DNA of 64,000 bases, taken from the NCBI RefSeq assembly GCF_900102855.1, contig NZ_FMWD01000002.1, positions 62,001 through 126,000 on the forward strand, written 5' to 3'. Below the pieces are notes generated by a model. That model worked only from the letters and a program-made list of their open reading frames with translations. It made no database searches and was not told the origin of the DNA. This DNA is from Thiohalomonas denitrificans. Its GTDB lineage: Bacteria > Pseudomonadota > Gammaproteobacteria > Thiohalomonadales > Thiohalomonadaceae. How positions within the stretch are numbered: position 1 is the first letter of the stretch; each line of letters starts with the position of its first letter. Below are positions 9,489 through 18,794 of the stretch, piece by piece. The translations under genes were made by a program, and so were the position numbers.

Positions 9489-10165
9489 CAGCCCCGCCGC
9501 ACATACTGGTAGCCGGAACCGCGCACCGTCTGAATCCGCGGCGAACCGTCCGGCGATGCACCGAGCTTGCGCCGGATCTGCGCCATGTGGGTCTCGATAC
9601 GCCGGTCGTAGGCCCCCAGTGGCCGGCCCAGTCCCTCTTCCGCCAGCAGGTCCCGGCTGACCACCTCGCCGGCATGGCGTACCAGCAATCGCAGCAGGTT
9701 GAATTCGGCACCGGTAAGCGACACCGTCTGATCACCGACTTCGACCTGGCGACTGCCCTCGTCGAGTGAAAGGTCGCCGACCCGCAATGCTGCACCCGGT
9801 TCGTGCTGCCTGCGGCGAAGCAGTGCCCGCAAACGGGCCACCAGCACCCGCGGACTGCAGGGCTTGGCCACGTAATCGTCGGCTCCGAGTTCGAGCCCGA
9901 GTACGGTATCGGTATCCTCCCCGCGGGCGGTCAGCATCAACACGGGCGCACCGAGGTCAGGCTTGATGCGCTTCAGCACATCGAAGCCGTTCGCCCCCGG
10001 CAGCATGACATCAAGAATGACCGCATCCCAGCCCCCTTCCGCGGCACGCGCTATCGCCGTCTCACCGTCGTGCACCGAGGTCACCTTGAATCCTTCGCTG
10101 CTCAGATATTCGTCCAGCAGCTCGCAGAGGTCCTCGTCATCATCAATCAGGAGAATGTTCTGCAT
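9488..10165 (-). CDS. OmpR/CpxR-family response regulator
   Basis: The 225-residue regulator has a receiver domain with acidic DDDED near the N-terminus, phospho-acceptor D52 (VILDVMLP) and the conserved Lys in DDYVAKP. A winged-helix DNA-binding domain ends with VRGSGYQYV. The ATG at 10165 gives MQNILLIDDDEDL, the usual start for the family; upstream codons are non-homologous. It partners with the kinase immediately downstream and follows the RND pump by 55 bases. It likely controls the efflux operon and the divergent chaperone gene. Confidence 0.93.
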   Translation of the reverse strand: MQNILLIDDDEDLCELLDEYLSSEGFKVTSVHDGETAIARAAEGGWDAVILDVMLPGANGFDVLKRIKPDLGAPVLMLTARGEDTDTVLGLELGADDYVAKPCSPRVLVARLRALLRRRQHEPGAALRVGDLSLDEGSRQVEVGDQTVSLTGAEFNLLRLLVRHAGEVVSRDLLAEEGLGRPLGAYDRRIETHMAQIRRKLGASPDGSPRIQTVRGSGYQYVRRG

Positions 10166-10220
10166 CTTGTTTACCACGATCATGTGATTCACCGCAGAGC
10201 ACACAGGGCGTACCCTTCAA

Positions 10221-13200
10221 CTATTCAGCGCCCTGATCGATCTCGGCAGGCTCCAGATGTCTGCCCTCGTCCCGCGACGGGGCCCGCCATCCCAAACCGA
10301 TATCCTCCAGGACCAGATAGAGCGCCGGAACCAGCAGCAGCGTGATCAGCGTTGCAAACAGAATCCCGTATCCCAGCGAAATGGCCATCGGTATCAGGAA
10401 ACGGGCCTGGCGGGAGGTCTCGAAGATCATCGGGGCCAGACCACCGAAGGTGGTGAGCGTGGTCAGCAATACCGGACGGAAGCGGCGCACCCCTGCCTCG
10501 ACAATGGCGTCGTGTGCCGAAAGACCCGCATCGCGACGGCGATTGCTGTAGTCGATCAGCACCAGCGAATCATTCACCACCACGCCCGCCAGCGCCACGG
10601 CGCCCATCACGCTCACCATGCTCAGACCATACCCCATGATCAGGTGACCCAGAACCGCCCCCACGATGCCAAAGGGGATTGCCGCCAGAACCAGCATCGG
10701 CTGACTATAACTGCGAAAGGGAATGGCGAGCATGGCGTACAGCACGATCAGCATTATCACGAAACCGGCCAGCATACTGCTGGTACCCTCGGCGGTATCA
10801 GCCTGCTGACCCTGGAAACTGTACGAAAGCCCCGGAAAATCACTCACCAGATCGGGCAGGGTGTCGGCCTTCAGCGCCGATAACATCTGATTGGTCTGCT
10901 CAAAGGGTTCGACATCGGCGGTAACCGTCACCGTACGCCGGGCGTTGCGTCGTTCGATACTGGTGTACGCGCGGCCCCTATCCACCTCCACGACCGCAAG
11001 CAGCGGCACGTAAGCCCCAGCCGGGGTACGCACCATCAGCTGTTCCAGGTCGTATTCGGAAAGACGCTGGCTCCTTGGCAGCCCCACCATCACCTTGATC
11101 TCGTTGCGGCCGCGCTGTTGACGCAAGGCTTCGGCGCCATAGAAGGCGTGGCGGACCTGCCTGGCCACCTCCCTCGCGGTCAGTCCCAGATCGCGTCCGG
11201 CCGGTAGCACCCGGAAGCTGAGCTGCTCCTTGCCCGGGGTGTAGCCGTTCTGGATATCGGTAACATTCGGGTAATCGGCCAGGAGCCGGGTAAGGCGTTC
11301 ACTGGCCCGATTGAGCGTCTCATTCTCGCGATGAGTCAACTCCACGGACAGAGCTGCCCCGCCGCCCGGGCCGCCGCGATTGGATTGAAAACGCAAAGCG
11401 TCCACATTGGCCAGCGGCCCCACGGCCTGACGCCAGCGGCGGGTCACCTCGGAGGTGGAGATTTCCCTGACATCCTCCGGAGCCAGCTCCACGAATACCT
11501 CGACAACGTTTTCATCGATCTCCGTCTCCATGCCTTCCAGGAGCTGGTCGTCACCCACCTCCGCGATAACCCGTTCGGCAGCGGATACCAACCGGTCCCG
11601 CACCTGTTCGGCATGCGCGAGAGGCGTGCCGTAAGGCAGAGTGGCGGTGACCACTGCGCGGTCCGACTCCACCCGCGGCATCAGGTTGAACCCGAGACGG
11701 CCGCTGGCGGCGTAGCCAATCACCAGAATCAGCACCGCCAGGCCCGCAGCCACCATGGCGTACCGAAAGCCCAGTGCTCGCTCGAGGACGGGTCGATAGC
11801 GAGTTTTCACAAACCGCGCCAGACCCGCCGCGATACGCTGTTGACGCCGGTAGAGCATCCGCGAGAGGGCGAACTTGTGCTCGGGATTGGAGTGGGCCAG
11901 ATGGGTCGGCAGAATCAGTACGGCCTCCACCCAGGAGATAAGGAACACAGTACCAACGACCGCCGGTATCACCGCAAACATCTTGCCCATGAAACCGGGC
12001 ACGAATAGTAGCGGCAGAAAGGCGACAATGTTGGTCAGGATGGCGAACGAGAGCGGCATCACCACACTGCGTGAACCCTCGATAGCGGCCTCGATGAAGC
12101 CCATGCCCCGCTGCCGGTATTCGTAGATGTTTTCGCCAGCGATGATGGCATCGTCCACCACGATGCCGAGAGCGATGATGAAGGCGAACATGGAGACCAT
12201 GTTGATCGACACGTCCATAGCCGGCAGGAACAGGAAGGCACCCAGGAAGGAGATGGGAATGCCGAGCGTCACCCAGAACGCCAGCTTGAACTCCAGAAAA
12301 AGCCCCAGCAGGATGAGCACCAGCAGCAGCCCGATGAAGGCATTCTTGAGCAGCAGCTCCATGCGTTGCGCGTAGATATCGGAGCGGTCGTAATCGACGT
12401 CGAGCGCGAGCGCGGACGGCAGTTCCGGTTCCAGATCGGCCATGACCTGCTTCACCGCTGCCGAGACATCCAGCGGTGTCTGTTGGCCTACGCGAAAGAC
12501 CCGCAGCCCGATCGAGGGCTGGCCGTTATAGGTGGCATAGCGGTCGGTTTCCGCCAACTCTTCGCGCACCTCGGCCACATCCTCCAGACGGACCACTGCA
12601 CCATTATCGCTGGTGCGCAGCGGAATCATCGCAAACTGGCGAGCCCAGTCGGCGCGCTGGGCGACGCGCAGCAGCAGCTCCCCGCCACTCGTCTCGATAC
12701 CGCCGCCGGGCAGCTCCACCGAACTCGCAGCGATGGTGTCAGCCACGTCGCCCAGGGTGAGTCCGTGACGGCGCAGCATCTCGCGATCCATGGTCACCCG
12801 TACTTCATACTCCCGGGCACCTGAAAGCTCCACCTCGGTGATGCCGGGATCCTGCAGCAGGCGGTCGCGCACCTCTTCGGCCCAGCCGCGCATCACCCAG
12901 GCATCCACTTCACCAAACAGGGACACCCCCATGACCTGGCGTTTATGCTCGGCCAGGGCAATCGAGGGATCCTCGGCCTCCTCGGGGAAGGTGGTGATAC
13001 GATCCACGGCCTGCCGGATGTCCTGATAGACCCGCATCGGCTCGGCATCGGCACTCAACTCCGCAGACAAACTGCCACTGCCCTCCGAGGCTGTCGCCGT
13101 CATCTCATCGACTCCGGAGACGCCCCGTATCGACTCCTCCAGAACCAGAAGAATGCCGCTCTCCACCTCCTCGGGGGATGCACCCGGGTAAGCAACCGAG

Positions 13201-13355
13201 ATGGTCACCCTGTCCAGCTCGAACTCGGGGAACACCTCCTTCTTGATCTGCAGGCTGAAGAACAGGCCGCCAATGAGGAAGATCAGCATCAGCAGGTTGG
13301 AGGTGACCCGGTTGCGGACCATCCAGCCGATAATGCCGTCCCGCGGGTTACTCAT
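10221..13355 (-). CDS. RND-family efflux pump inner-membrane subunit
   Basis: The 1044-residue protein has the RND layout: TM1 at residues 16-34, a large periplasmic loop, TM2-6 at about 335-500, a second loop, and a final TM cluster. TM4 carries the proton-relay acidic pair in GIVVDDAI. The length and AcrB/MexB-like loops indicate a drug or hydrophobic-compound exporter; the substrate is not predictable. Its start overlaps the fusion-protein stop by 8 bases. The order outer-membrane factor, fusion protein, pump makes a complete tripartite system in one operon. Confidence 0.95.
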   Translation of the reverse strand: MSNPRDGIIGWMVRNRVTSNLLMLIFLIGGLFFSLQIKKEVFPEFELDRVTISVAYPGASPEEVESGILLVLEESIRGVSGVDEMTATASEGSGSLSAELSADAEPMRVYQDIRQAVDRITTFPEEAEDPSIALAEHKRQVMGVSLFGEVDAWVMRGWAEEVRDRLLQDPGITEVELSGAREYEVRVTMDREMLRRHGLTLGDVADTIAASSVELPGGGIETSGGELLLRVAQRADWARQFAMIPLRTSDNGAVVRLEDVAEVREELAETDRYATYNGQPSIGLRVFRVGQQTPLDVSAAVKQVMADLEPELPSALALDVDYDRSDIYAQRMELLLKNAFIGLLLVLILLGLFLEFKLAFWVTLGIPISFLGAFLFLPAMDVSINMVSMFAFIIALGIVVDDAIIAGENIYEYRQRGMGFIEAAIEGSRSVVMPLSFAILTNIVAFLPLLFVPGFMGKMFAVIPAVVGTVFLISWVEAVLILPTHLAHSNPEHKFALSRMLYRRQQRIAAGLARFVKTRYRPVLERALGFRYAMVAAGLAVLILVIGYAASGRLGFNLMPRVESDRAVVTATLPYGTPLAHAEQVRDRLVSAAERVIAEVGDDQLLEGMETEIDENVVEVFVELAPEDVREISTSEVTRRWRQAVGPLANVDALRFQSNRGGPGGGAALSVELTHRENETLNRASERLTRLLADYPNVTDIQNGYTPGKEQLSFRVLPAGRDLGLTAREVARQVRHAFYGAEALRQQRGRNEIKVMVGLPRSQRLSEYDLEQLMVRTPAGAYVPLLAVVEVDRGRAYTSIERRNARRTVTVTADVEPFEQTNQMLSALKADTLPDLVSDFPGLSYSFQGQQADTAEGTSSMLAGFVIMLIVLYAMLAIPFRSYSQPMLVLAAIPFGIVGAVLGHLIMGYGLSMVSVMGAVALAGVVVNDSLVLIDYSNRRRDAGLSAHDAIVEAGVRRFRPVLLTTLTTFGGLAPMIFETSRQARFLIPMAISLGYGILFATLITLLLVPALYLVLEDIGLGWRAPSRDEGRHLEPAEIDQGAE

Positions 13356-14568
13356 CGGCCTCTCCTTCGGCGAGCGCTCCCGCGGTTTTACTGGTGCGCA
13401 GGGCCATGCCCGCTACCGGACTGGACAGATCCGTGCTCACCACCCGATCTCCCGTTTGCAGATCCCCGCGCAAGAAGACCTGCTCCCGACCGCGGAAGAC
13501 CACCTCCACCGGCCGGATTACCAGCTCGCCATTTTCCAGGAGCCAGACCCGATTGCCGCCACGCAAAAGCGCACGATCCAGGGCCACCGTCTCCTGCAGA
13601 GTCCGGCCGGTGATGGTCGCCTCCACGTAGTCGTTGATCAGCAGTCGCGGAAGCCCCCGGTGCTCGGGGAGTTGCGCCAGCGGATCATGTACCTCGACCA
13701 GCACCTGCGCCATTCGCGCCTGCTCGTCCAGACGGGGGTTCAGGCGTAGAACCCGGCCCTCCCTATAGATGCCTTGCGGCCAATCCCCGCGCCGGAGCTT
13801 CACTATCGACCCGACCTCTTCGGAACCATTCGGGACCGTAATTTGATGCAGCGCCTCCACCGGCAGGTCGACCCGCACCCAGAAACGCTCCGTGGCCACC
13901 AGGGTGAGCAGCGGTGAGGTATTGCTCACACGGGTGCCCAATGCGACCGACTTTTCGGTGATGATGCCGTCGAAGGGCGCCTTTACCACGGTGCGCGTCA
14001 GGTCCAGACGCGCCCGGTCGAGCGCGGCCAGCGCATCCTCCCGTGTCGCTTTGGCGCTGGCCAGCTGCGGCTCACGCAGCACCAGGCTGCGCTCATTGGC
14101 GGCCATCTGTTCGCCCAGCATTTCATATTCGCGCCGCGCCACCTGCTGCTGGCCCTGTTCCCTCGCCAGGGTCGCCTCGGCCTGCGCCAGGGCACTTCGG
14201 CGCTGGCGCACCGTCAGACGATAATCGGCATCATCCAGCCGCAGCAGCTCCTCACCCGCCTGAACCTGTTCACCGGGAACAAATCGCTCATGAACTTCGG
14301 TAATGCGACCGGCCACTTCCGGATAGAGGGTTGCCTCGCTAGCCGCCACAACCCGGCCCATGGCTGCGATGTCGGCCACGTGGTCGCCCATCCGAACGGG
14401 CATCACTTCCACCAACCGCGCAGTCTTCTCCGCCGGTTTTCGGACCGCCTTGGGAGCGCTGTTCATCATGATGAGGGTACCGGCGACGGCGACCGTCAGC
14501 AGCAGCACCACCAGCCCCAGCTGCAGGGGCCAGCGACGACGAACCGGGGGCGACTCAGGATGGCTCAT
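13348..14568 (-). CDS. RND periplasmic membrane-fusion protein
   Basis: The 406-residue adaptor has an N-terminal anchor at residues 16-33, a lipoyl-like half motif (VVAASEATLYPEVAGRI), a coiled-coil hairpin at about 110-190, and a beta-barrel region after the VVKAPFDGIITEK motif. It bridges the inner-membrane RND pump and the outer-membrane factor. The start overlaps the outer-membrane factor gene by 14 bases and the stop overlaps the pump gene by 8, so the three are tightly co-translated. Confidence 0.94.
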   Translation of the reverse strand: MSHPESPPVRRRWPLQLGLVVLLLTVAVAGTLIMMNSAPKAVRKPAEKTARLVEVMPVRMGDHVADIAAMGRVVAASEATLYPEVAGRITEVHERFVPGEQVQAGEELLRLDDADYRLTVRQRRSALAQAEATLAREQGQQQVARREYEMLGEQMAANERSLVLREPQLASAKATREDALAALDRARLDLTRTVVKAPFDGIITEKSVALGTRVSNTSPLLTLVATERFWVRVDLPVEALHQITVPNGSEEVGSIVKLRRGDWPQGIYREGRVLRLNPRLDEQARMAQVLVEVHDPLAQLPEHRGLPRLLINDYVEATITGRTLQETVALDRALLRGGNRVWLLENGELVIRPVEVVFRGREQVFLRGDLQTGDRVVSTDLSSPVAGMALRTSKTAGALAEGEADE

Positions 14569-15967
14569 GAACGATGGTCTCCGATTTCTGTTCAGGCTCC
14601 GGCAAGTCGATCAGGCCGCCGGCCAGGGCCCGGTAAAGGGCGATGCGAAACTCAATCAGCTGACGTTGTGCGGTAATGCGCTCCCGCTCACGGGTCTGCA
14701 GATTGCGCTGGGCATCGAGCACATTCAGAAAGTCCCCGTCACCGCTGCGGAAGTAATCGCGCTGACGCTCCAGAACCTGACGGTTCAGCTGCAGCCGTTC
14801 ATCCACTCGGGCCAGAAAGCGCCGCTGGCTGCGCTCGCGAACCAGTGCATCCTCCACTTCGACAAAGGCACCGAGGATCGCTTCCCGATAGTCGGCGAGA
14901 ACCTCATCGACCGCGGCACGACTCCGTTCGACTTCGGCACGGCGGCGTCCGCCATCCACCAGAGGAGCAACCAGGTCGGCTACCAGGGTGCGTGACCAGT
15001 TATCGAGCAGGCCATCCCATTCGGCACTGCGGCTGCTGGCAGAACCGGTCAGGTTGAGTCGGGGAAAACGTTGCGCCACCGCCACGGCGACATCCTGCTC
15101 TGCCGCACGCAAGGTATAGAGAGCACGACGCAAATCGGGACGATGCCGTACCAGTTCGGCCGGGAGGCCGGTAGCCGGCAGCGGTGGCAAAACGGGCAGT
15201 GCCGCACGGCCGCTGTCCGGCGCCTGCGCCGGTTCACGCCCCAAAAGTGCCGCCAATGCGTGGCGGGCGGTGGCGAGGCCTGCCTGCGTCTGTGCCTGTT
15301 CCGCTTGCAGGGAAGCGACCAGATCGCGCTGCTGAAGCAGGTTCGCTGCGCGGGTCTGACCGGAAATGAAACGCAGACGAAGCACCTCCAGATACTCCGC
15401 GGCCGTCGCCTCCTGGGCCTGCAGCAACTCCAGTATCTGACGGCTTTCCGCCATCCCATACCACTGCCGCGCCAGCTCCGCCGTCAGCGTCAGCGCGGCG
15501 GTTTGTACGGCCTCGGCGCTGGCGGCGGCATTCATTGCACTGCTACGGCTCTGCGCTCCGATGCGCCCCCACAGATCCACTTCGTAGCCGGCGGTGAGTC
15601 CGACCGAGCGGGCGGCGGCATCGGTTTCGACACCGTTCACCGCTACATTGGTTCCCTCGGTGGCGCCCACGGACAGGTCGAGAGACGGAAACGCCTCCGC
15701 ATCGGCCTGGCGCCATAGCGCCCGGGCCTGGCGCAAACGGGCTCGCACGGCATCCAGGCCAGGATTGCCGGCCAGTGCTTCCTCCATCAGGGCATTCAGT
15801 GCCGGGTCATCGAATTCCCGCCACCACTGACGCTGTAGCGACACCTCCCCGCCCGTCTGGCCGAATTGCTCCGGCAGGGATACCGGTTTCGATGAAGGCG
15901 GGTTGATGGCACAGCCGCCTAACAGCACGAACACAGCCAACGTGCCTGCACGCAGCCCACGACGCAT
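14555..15967 (-). CDS. NodT-family outer-membrane efflux lipoprotein
   Basis: The 470-residue protein starts MRRGLRAG with a lipoprotein signal ending LLGGC (lipidated Cys near residue 19). Two outer-membrane efflux repeats of the TolC fold follow, typical of NodT/OprM channels. It is the first gene of the tripartite efflux operon. The open frame runs 164 codons further upstream through a palindromic repeat, but the lipoprotein signal fixes the start at 15967. A 167-bp palindromic element ends only about 20 bases upstream of this start. Confidence 0.93.
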   Translation of the reverse strand: MRRGLRAGTLAVFVLLGGCAINPPSSKPVSLPEQFGQTGGEVSLQRQWWREFDDPALNALMEEALAGNPGLDAVRARLRQARALWRQADAEAFPSLDLSVGATEGTNVAVNGVETDAAARSVGLTAGYEVDLWGRIGAQSRSSAMNAAASAEAVQTAALTLTAELARQWYGMAESRQILELLQAQEATAAEYLEVLRLRFISGQTRAANLLQQRDLVASLQAEQAQTQAGLATARHALAALLGREPAQAPDSGRAALPVLPPLPATGLPAELVRHRPDLRRALYTLRAAEQDVAVAVAQRFPRLNLTGSASSRSAEWDGLLDNWSRTLVADLVAPLVDGGRRRAEVERSRAAVDEVLADYREAILGAFVEVEDALVRERSQRRFLARVDERLQLNRQVLERQRDYFRSGDGDFLNVLDAQRNLQTRERERITAQRQLIEFRIALYRALAGGLIDLPEPEQKSETIVHEPS

Positions 15968-15987
15968 GGCACCCGAATAGCATCGGC

Positions 15988-16154
15988 CAGGAGCCTGTCG
16001 GTTTATGGCTGCTCCTACTGCGCCGGTGGGAGAGCGGCCCAAATTTCCCCGATTTCTCGTTGCGTAGATCCCACTATGCTCCTCGAAATCGTGAAAATTT
16101 GTTCTCGCTCTCCCACCTTGCTCGCTACGGGCACCATAATCCGACAGGCTCCTA
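15988..16154. mobile_element. MITE-like 167-bp imperfect palindrome
   Basis: The ends are near-perfect inverted repeats: AGGAGCCTGTCGG at 15989-16001 and its complement at 16141-16153, extending to 19 matches of 21. Inner blocks also pair: GGTGGGAGAGCG (16025-16036) with its complement near 16106-16117, and CAAATTTCCCCGATTTC with a complement on the right half. The centre is GCGTAG-ATCCCA-CTATGC. The whole unit can fold into one long hairpin. No coding capacity or clear target duplication was seen. It lies in the presumed leader of the efflux operon. Confidence 0.75.
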
Positions 16155-16546
16155 GGGGCAGCAAGGGGGAATCGGGTCATTCTTCTGTTTTTCCAACAAG
16201 AGCGGCCATCCCGCCATTCTACCGGGAAAACCAGGCCTTCCGGCCCCGTGAACTGCAATCCAATGCAAAGAAGTGCAAAGCCTTGGAACGGCCGCAAACC
16301 AACAAGTTCCAGAGGCTCATGTGACTCGCTGCCTGTGGCGACACCGGGATTTACTCTCAAAAGCGAGCACACTTGATTCAAGCGCGAGATGACCATGCAT
16401 TGAGTCTGTTCACCTCCCTGCCCCCCGTCCGGCTGACACTTCTTCGCACTACCTTGCACTCCCGCTCAACAACTTGATCTGCGGCACCGGTAGGATGACG
16501 ACATCCCGCACTGCCGCGGGCCTGCAAAAGCCGAGGAGAATCCGAA
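16155..16546. other. Divergent intergenic region between efflux operon and Spy-like gene
   Basis: About 390 bases with no convincing gene. It must carry the divergent promoters of the efflux operon and the Spy-like gene. GAGGAG at 16533-16538 is a good ribosome binding site for the latter. I did not find a convincing GTAAA-N5-GTAAA CpxR box or a clear sigma-70 promoter by eye. Confidence 0.5.
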
Positions 16547-16987
16547 ATGAAAGTAAAACGACACTGGCCGGCCCTGATTGCCGGCACACTTCTGGTAGCG
16601 ACAGCCGGGACGGCACTGGCGTTCGGTCCGGGAAGCTGTGGCGACCATAAACCGATGGCAGCAGTCTACCAACTCGACACACTTACCGACAGCCAGCGGG
16701 AACAACTGGATGCACTGCGCGAACAGCGCCGCACGGCAATGCAGAAAAATCGTCAGTCGTGGCAAGAGGAGCGCAGTGAGTTACGAGAAGCGATCCGCAG
16801 CGGCGCCGACGCCGTCACCATCCGGCCGCTGGCCGAAAAACAGGGTCAGCGCATGGCCGACAAGATCGTACGGAAAGCGGAGATGCGACAGGAGATCATG
16901 GCGATCCTCACTCCGGAGCAGCAGCAGGAGCTTGAGAAGATCGCTCCATACGGCGAAAAGCGGGGCCGCATGCAATACGGTATGTAG
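16547..16987 (+). CDS. Spy/CpxP-family periplasmic chaperone-like protein
   Basis: The 146-residue protein has a Sec signal peptide ending near ALA (residue 25) and a helical mature part with the family LTxxQ motifs, LTDSQREQL and LTPEQQQEL. Spy and CpxP bind unfolded proteins in the periplasm, and CpxP also inhibits CpxA. The gene is divergent from the RND/CpxAR-like operon, which fits a stress-responsive role. A GAGGAG ribosome binding site lies nine bases before the ATG. Whether it is Spy-like or CpxP-like in function cannot be decided here. Confidence 0.87.
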   Translation: MKVKRHWPALIAGTLLVATAGTALAFGPGSCGDHKPMAAVYQLDTLTDSQREQLDALREQRRTAMQKNRQSWQEERSELREAIRSGADAVTIRPLAEKQGQRMADKIVRKAEMRQEIMAILTPEQQQELEKIAPYGEKRGRMQYGM

Positions 16988-17119
16988 GAAGGTTTAGCGG
17001 CGCGTGGGCACCAACCCACTTACATCGGCTCACGCGTCGTCTGACCGCCTGGCCGTGGCCAACCAGGAGACCGAGGCCAGCAAGGTTCAGAAGAGTTCGG
17101 CGCCCTGCGGCTATTTCCT

Positions 17120-18286
17120 TCAGTCGCGGCGCAGCCGGTCGGAGACCGCTATCGGGGTGGGGTAGTTCAGCATGATCACATAGGAGGAGACGATGAAGGT
17201 CAGGAGCGTGGCCAATTGAACAGTATAGGAGGCCCCGCGGCTGATCAGCTCCGACTCCAGCGCGAGGATGACGATAAACAGTGAAAATTCGCTCACCTGC
17301 CCCAATCGCACGCCCACTTCCCGCGCCAAAAGCTGCTCTTCTCCTGCCCGCTGCAGCAAAAGGCCGAAGGCCACAGGTTTCACCAGCAACAGCAGCGTGG
17401 CCAGGACCGCCGCCGCCGGTAACACCTCGCCTACCATGCCCAGATCGAAGGTGGCGCCCAGCGCAAAGAAGAACATCACCAGGAAAAAGTCCCGCAGTGG
17501 CTTGAGGCTTTCGGCGATGAATGTGCTGACAGGGCTGGCAGCGAGTGCGATACCGCCGATGAAGGCCCCGATCTCCTGAGAAAGGCCCAGCAGGGCCGAC
17601 ATCTGTGCCATACCGAGGCACCAGCCAATGGTGAGCAGGAACATGTACTCCTGAATGGTATCGAAACGGGAGAACAGCGGGACCATGACATAGCGGGCGC
17701 CCAGCCAGGCGACGATAACCAGGACGGGCAGCCCCATCATCAGTACGGCGATATCCCACCACAACGCATCGCCGGTACCCACAGCCTGCAACAGCAGCAG
17801 GATAACGATGGCAATCAGATCCTGCAGCAACAATACACTGATGATGACTTCGCCCGTACGCTGATGATGGAGCTGGGTGGTGGGCAGCAGTTTGAGGCCG
17901 ATGATGGTGCTGGAGAAGATACAGGCGGCGGCAATCACCAGGCTTTCGCGTGCCCCAAAGCCGAACGCCAGCGCCACACCGCCTCCAACCGCGGCGAACA
18001 GCAGGGAGCTGAGCAGTGTCACCGGAACCGCCCGGCCCAGCTGCCCCAGCAGTTTCTGGGGGTGAAGATTCAGACCGAGCAGGAACAGGAGAAAGATCAC
18101 GCCCATGTGGGCGGCGGCACTGATCGCCTCCGGCTCTTCGATAAGCCCTAGCCCCCAGGGACCGAAAAGCACCCCGACCAGGATGTAGGAAACCAGCATC
18201 GATTGCCGGGTAAAGAGCGCCACGGTCGCCAAGAGCGCAGCACCGGCAAAAATCAGGAAGATGTTATAGACGATCGGGTCGTGCAT
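17120..18286 (-). CDS. CPA2-family monovalent cation/proton antiporter
   Basis: A 388-residue polytopic protein with about 12 hydrophobic segments and the Na+/H+ exchanger fold of the KefB/CPA2 type. Conserved stretches include GVIFLLFLLGLNL, LLLQDLIAIVIL and LGATFDLGM. The C-terminal TrkA-N nucleotide-binding domain of Kef channels is absent, so it is a core-only antiporter. The transported cation (Na+ or K+) is not predictable. SirB2 lies just upstream on the same strand. Confidence 0.9.
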   Translation of the reverse strand: MHDPIVYNIFLIFAGAALLATVALFTRQSMLVSYILVGVLFGPWGLGLIEEPEAISAAAHMGVIFLLFLLGLNLHPQKLLGQLGRAVPVTLLSSLLFAAVGGGVALAFGFGARESLVIAAACIFSSTIIGLKLLPTTQLHHQRTGEVIISVLLLQDLIAIVILLLLQAVGTGDALWWDIAVLMMGLPVLVIVAWLGARYVMVPLFSRFDTIQEYMFLLTIGWCLGMAQMSALLGLSQEIGAFIGGIALAASPVSTFIAESLKPLRDFFLVMFFFALGATFDLGMVGEVLPAAAVLATLLLLVKPVAFGLLLQRAGEEQLLAREVGVRLGQVSEFSLFIVILALESELISRGASYTVQLATLLTFIVSSYVIMLNYPTPIAVSDRLRRD

Positions 18287-18313
18287 GCCCTGTGAATACC
18301 CCGCACTATCCGC

Positions 18314-18700
18314 TTAGAAGACGAACCAGGGGCGCGGTGTCTTGTAGAGGGCCACCATGACGATGTAGGCGAACACGGCAAGGGCTGCAAGCCAGGCCAC
18401 TGCACGCACCTTCCGGCTGCGCTCTCCCCGACGGCCAAGGGCGACGCTACCCAACCCGATATAGACCAGAAGGGCAGCGAGCTTCGCCTCCAGCCAGGGA
18501 TGATGGAGCGGATTCCAGCCGTAACCGACCACCAGCGCAATGCCGGTTACCAGAAGCAGGGTATCGTTGACGTGCGGCAGTGTCCTGGCGAGGCGATTGT
18601 CGAGCAGGCCGGGCGCACTCAAACGCAGCACCCCGCGCAGGAAAAACCCGGAAACGGACAGCGTTACGAAAATGACGTGAAAGAACTTCAGTGTCGGCAT
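18314..18700 (-). CDS. SirB2-family membrane protein
   Basis: A 128-residue protein with four hydrophobic segments, starting MPTLKFFHVIFVTLSVSGF and with the HVNDTLLLVTG segment characteristic of SirB2. The family's biochemical role is unknown. The ATG at 18700 fits the family start; a longer frame reaches 18766. The stop is 27 bases before the antiporter start, so they are probably co-transcribed. A SirB1 homologue lies 6 kb away. Confidence 0.88.
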   Translation of the reverse strand: MPTLKFFHVIFVTLSVSGFFLRGVLRLSAPGLLDNRLARTLPHVNDTLLLVTGIALVVGYGWNPLHHPWLEAKLAALLVYIGLGSVALGRRGERSRKVRAVAWLAALAVFAYIVMVALYKTPRPWFVF

Positions 18701-18794
18701 TACTCTACGAAGCCCTGACTTCAGGATTGCGAGGCCCAGCGGGCTATAGTACCGGATTCGAGGCAACGCATCAGGCGGGAACGGACGTTGTCAC

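Noticed and set aside
16908-17762. Long antisense frame over the antiporter gene
   Set aside because: Gly/Arg-rich composition typical of a shadow of a GC-rich membrane-protein gene; the antiporter frame has clear family motifs.
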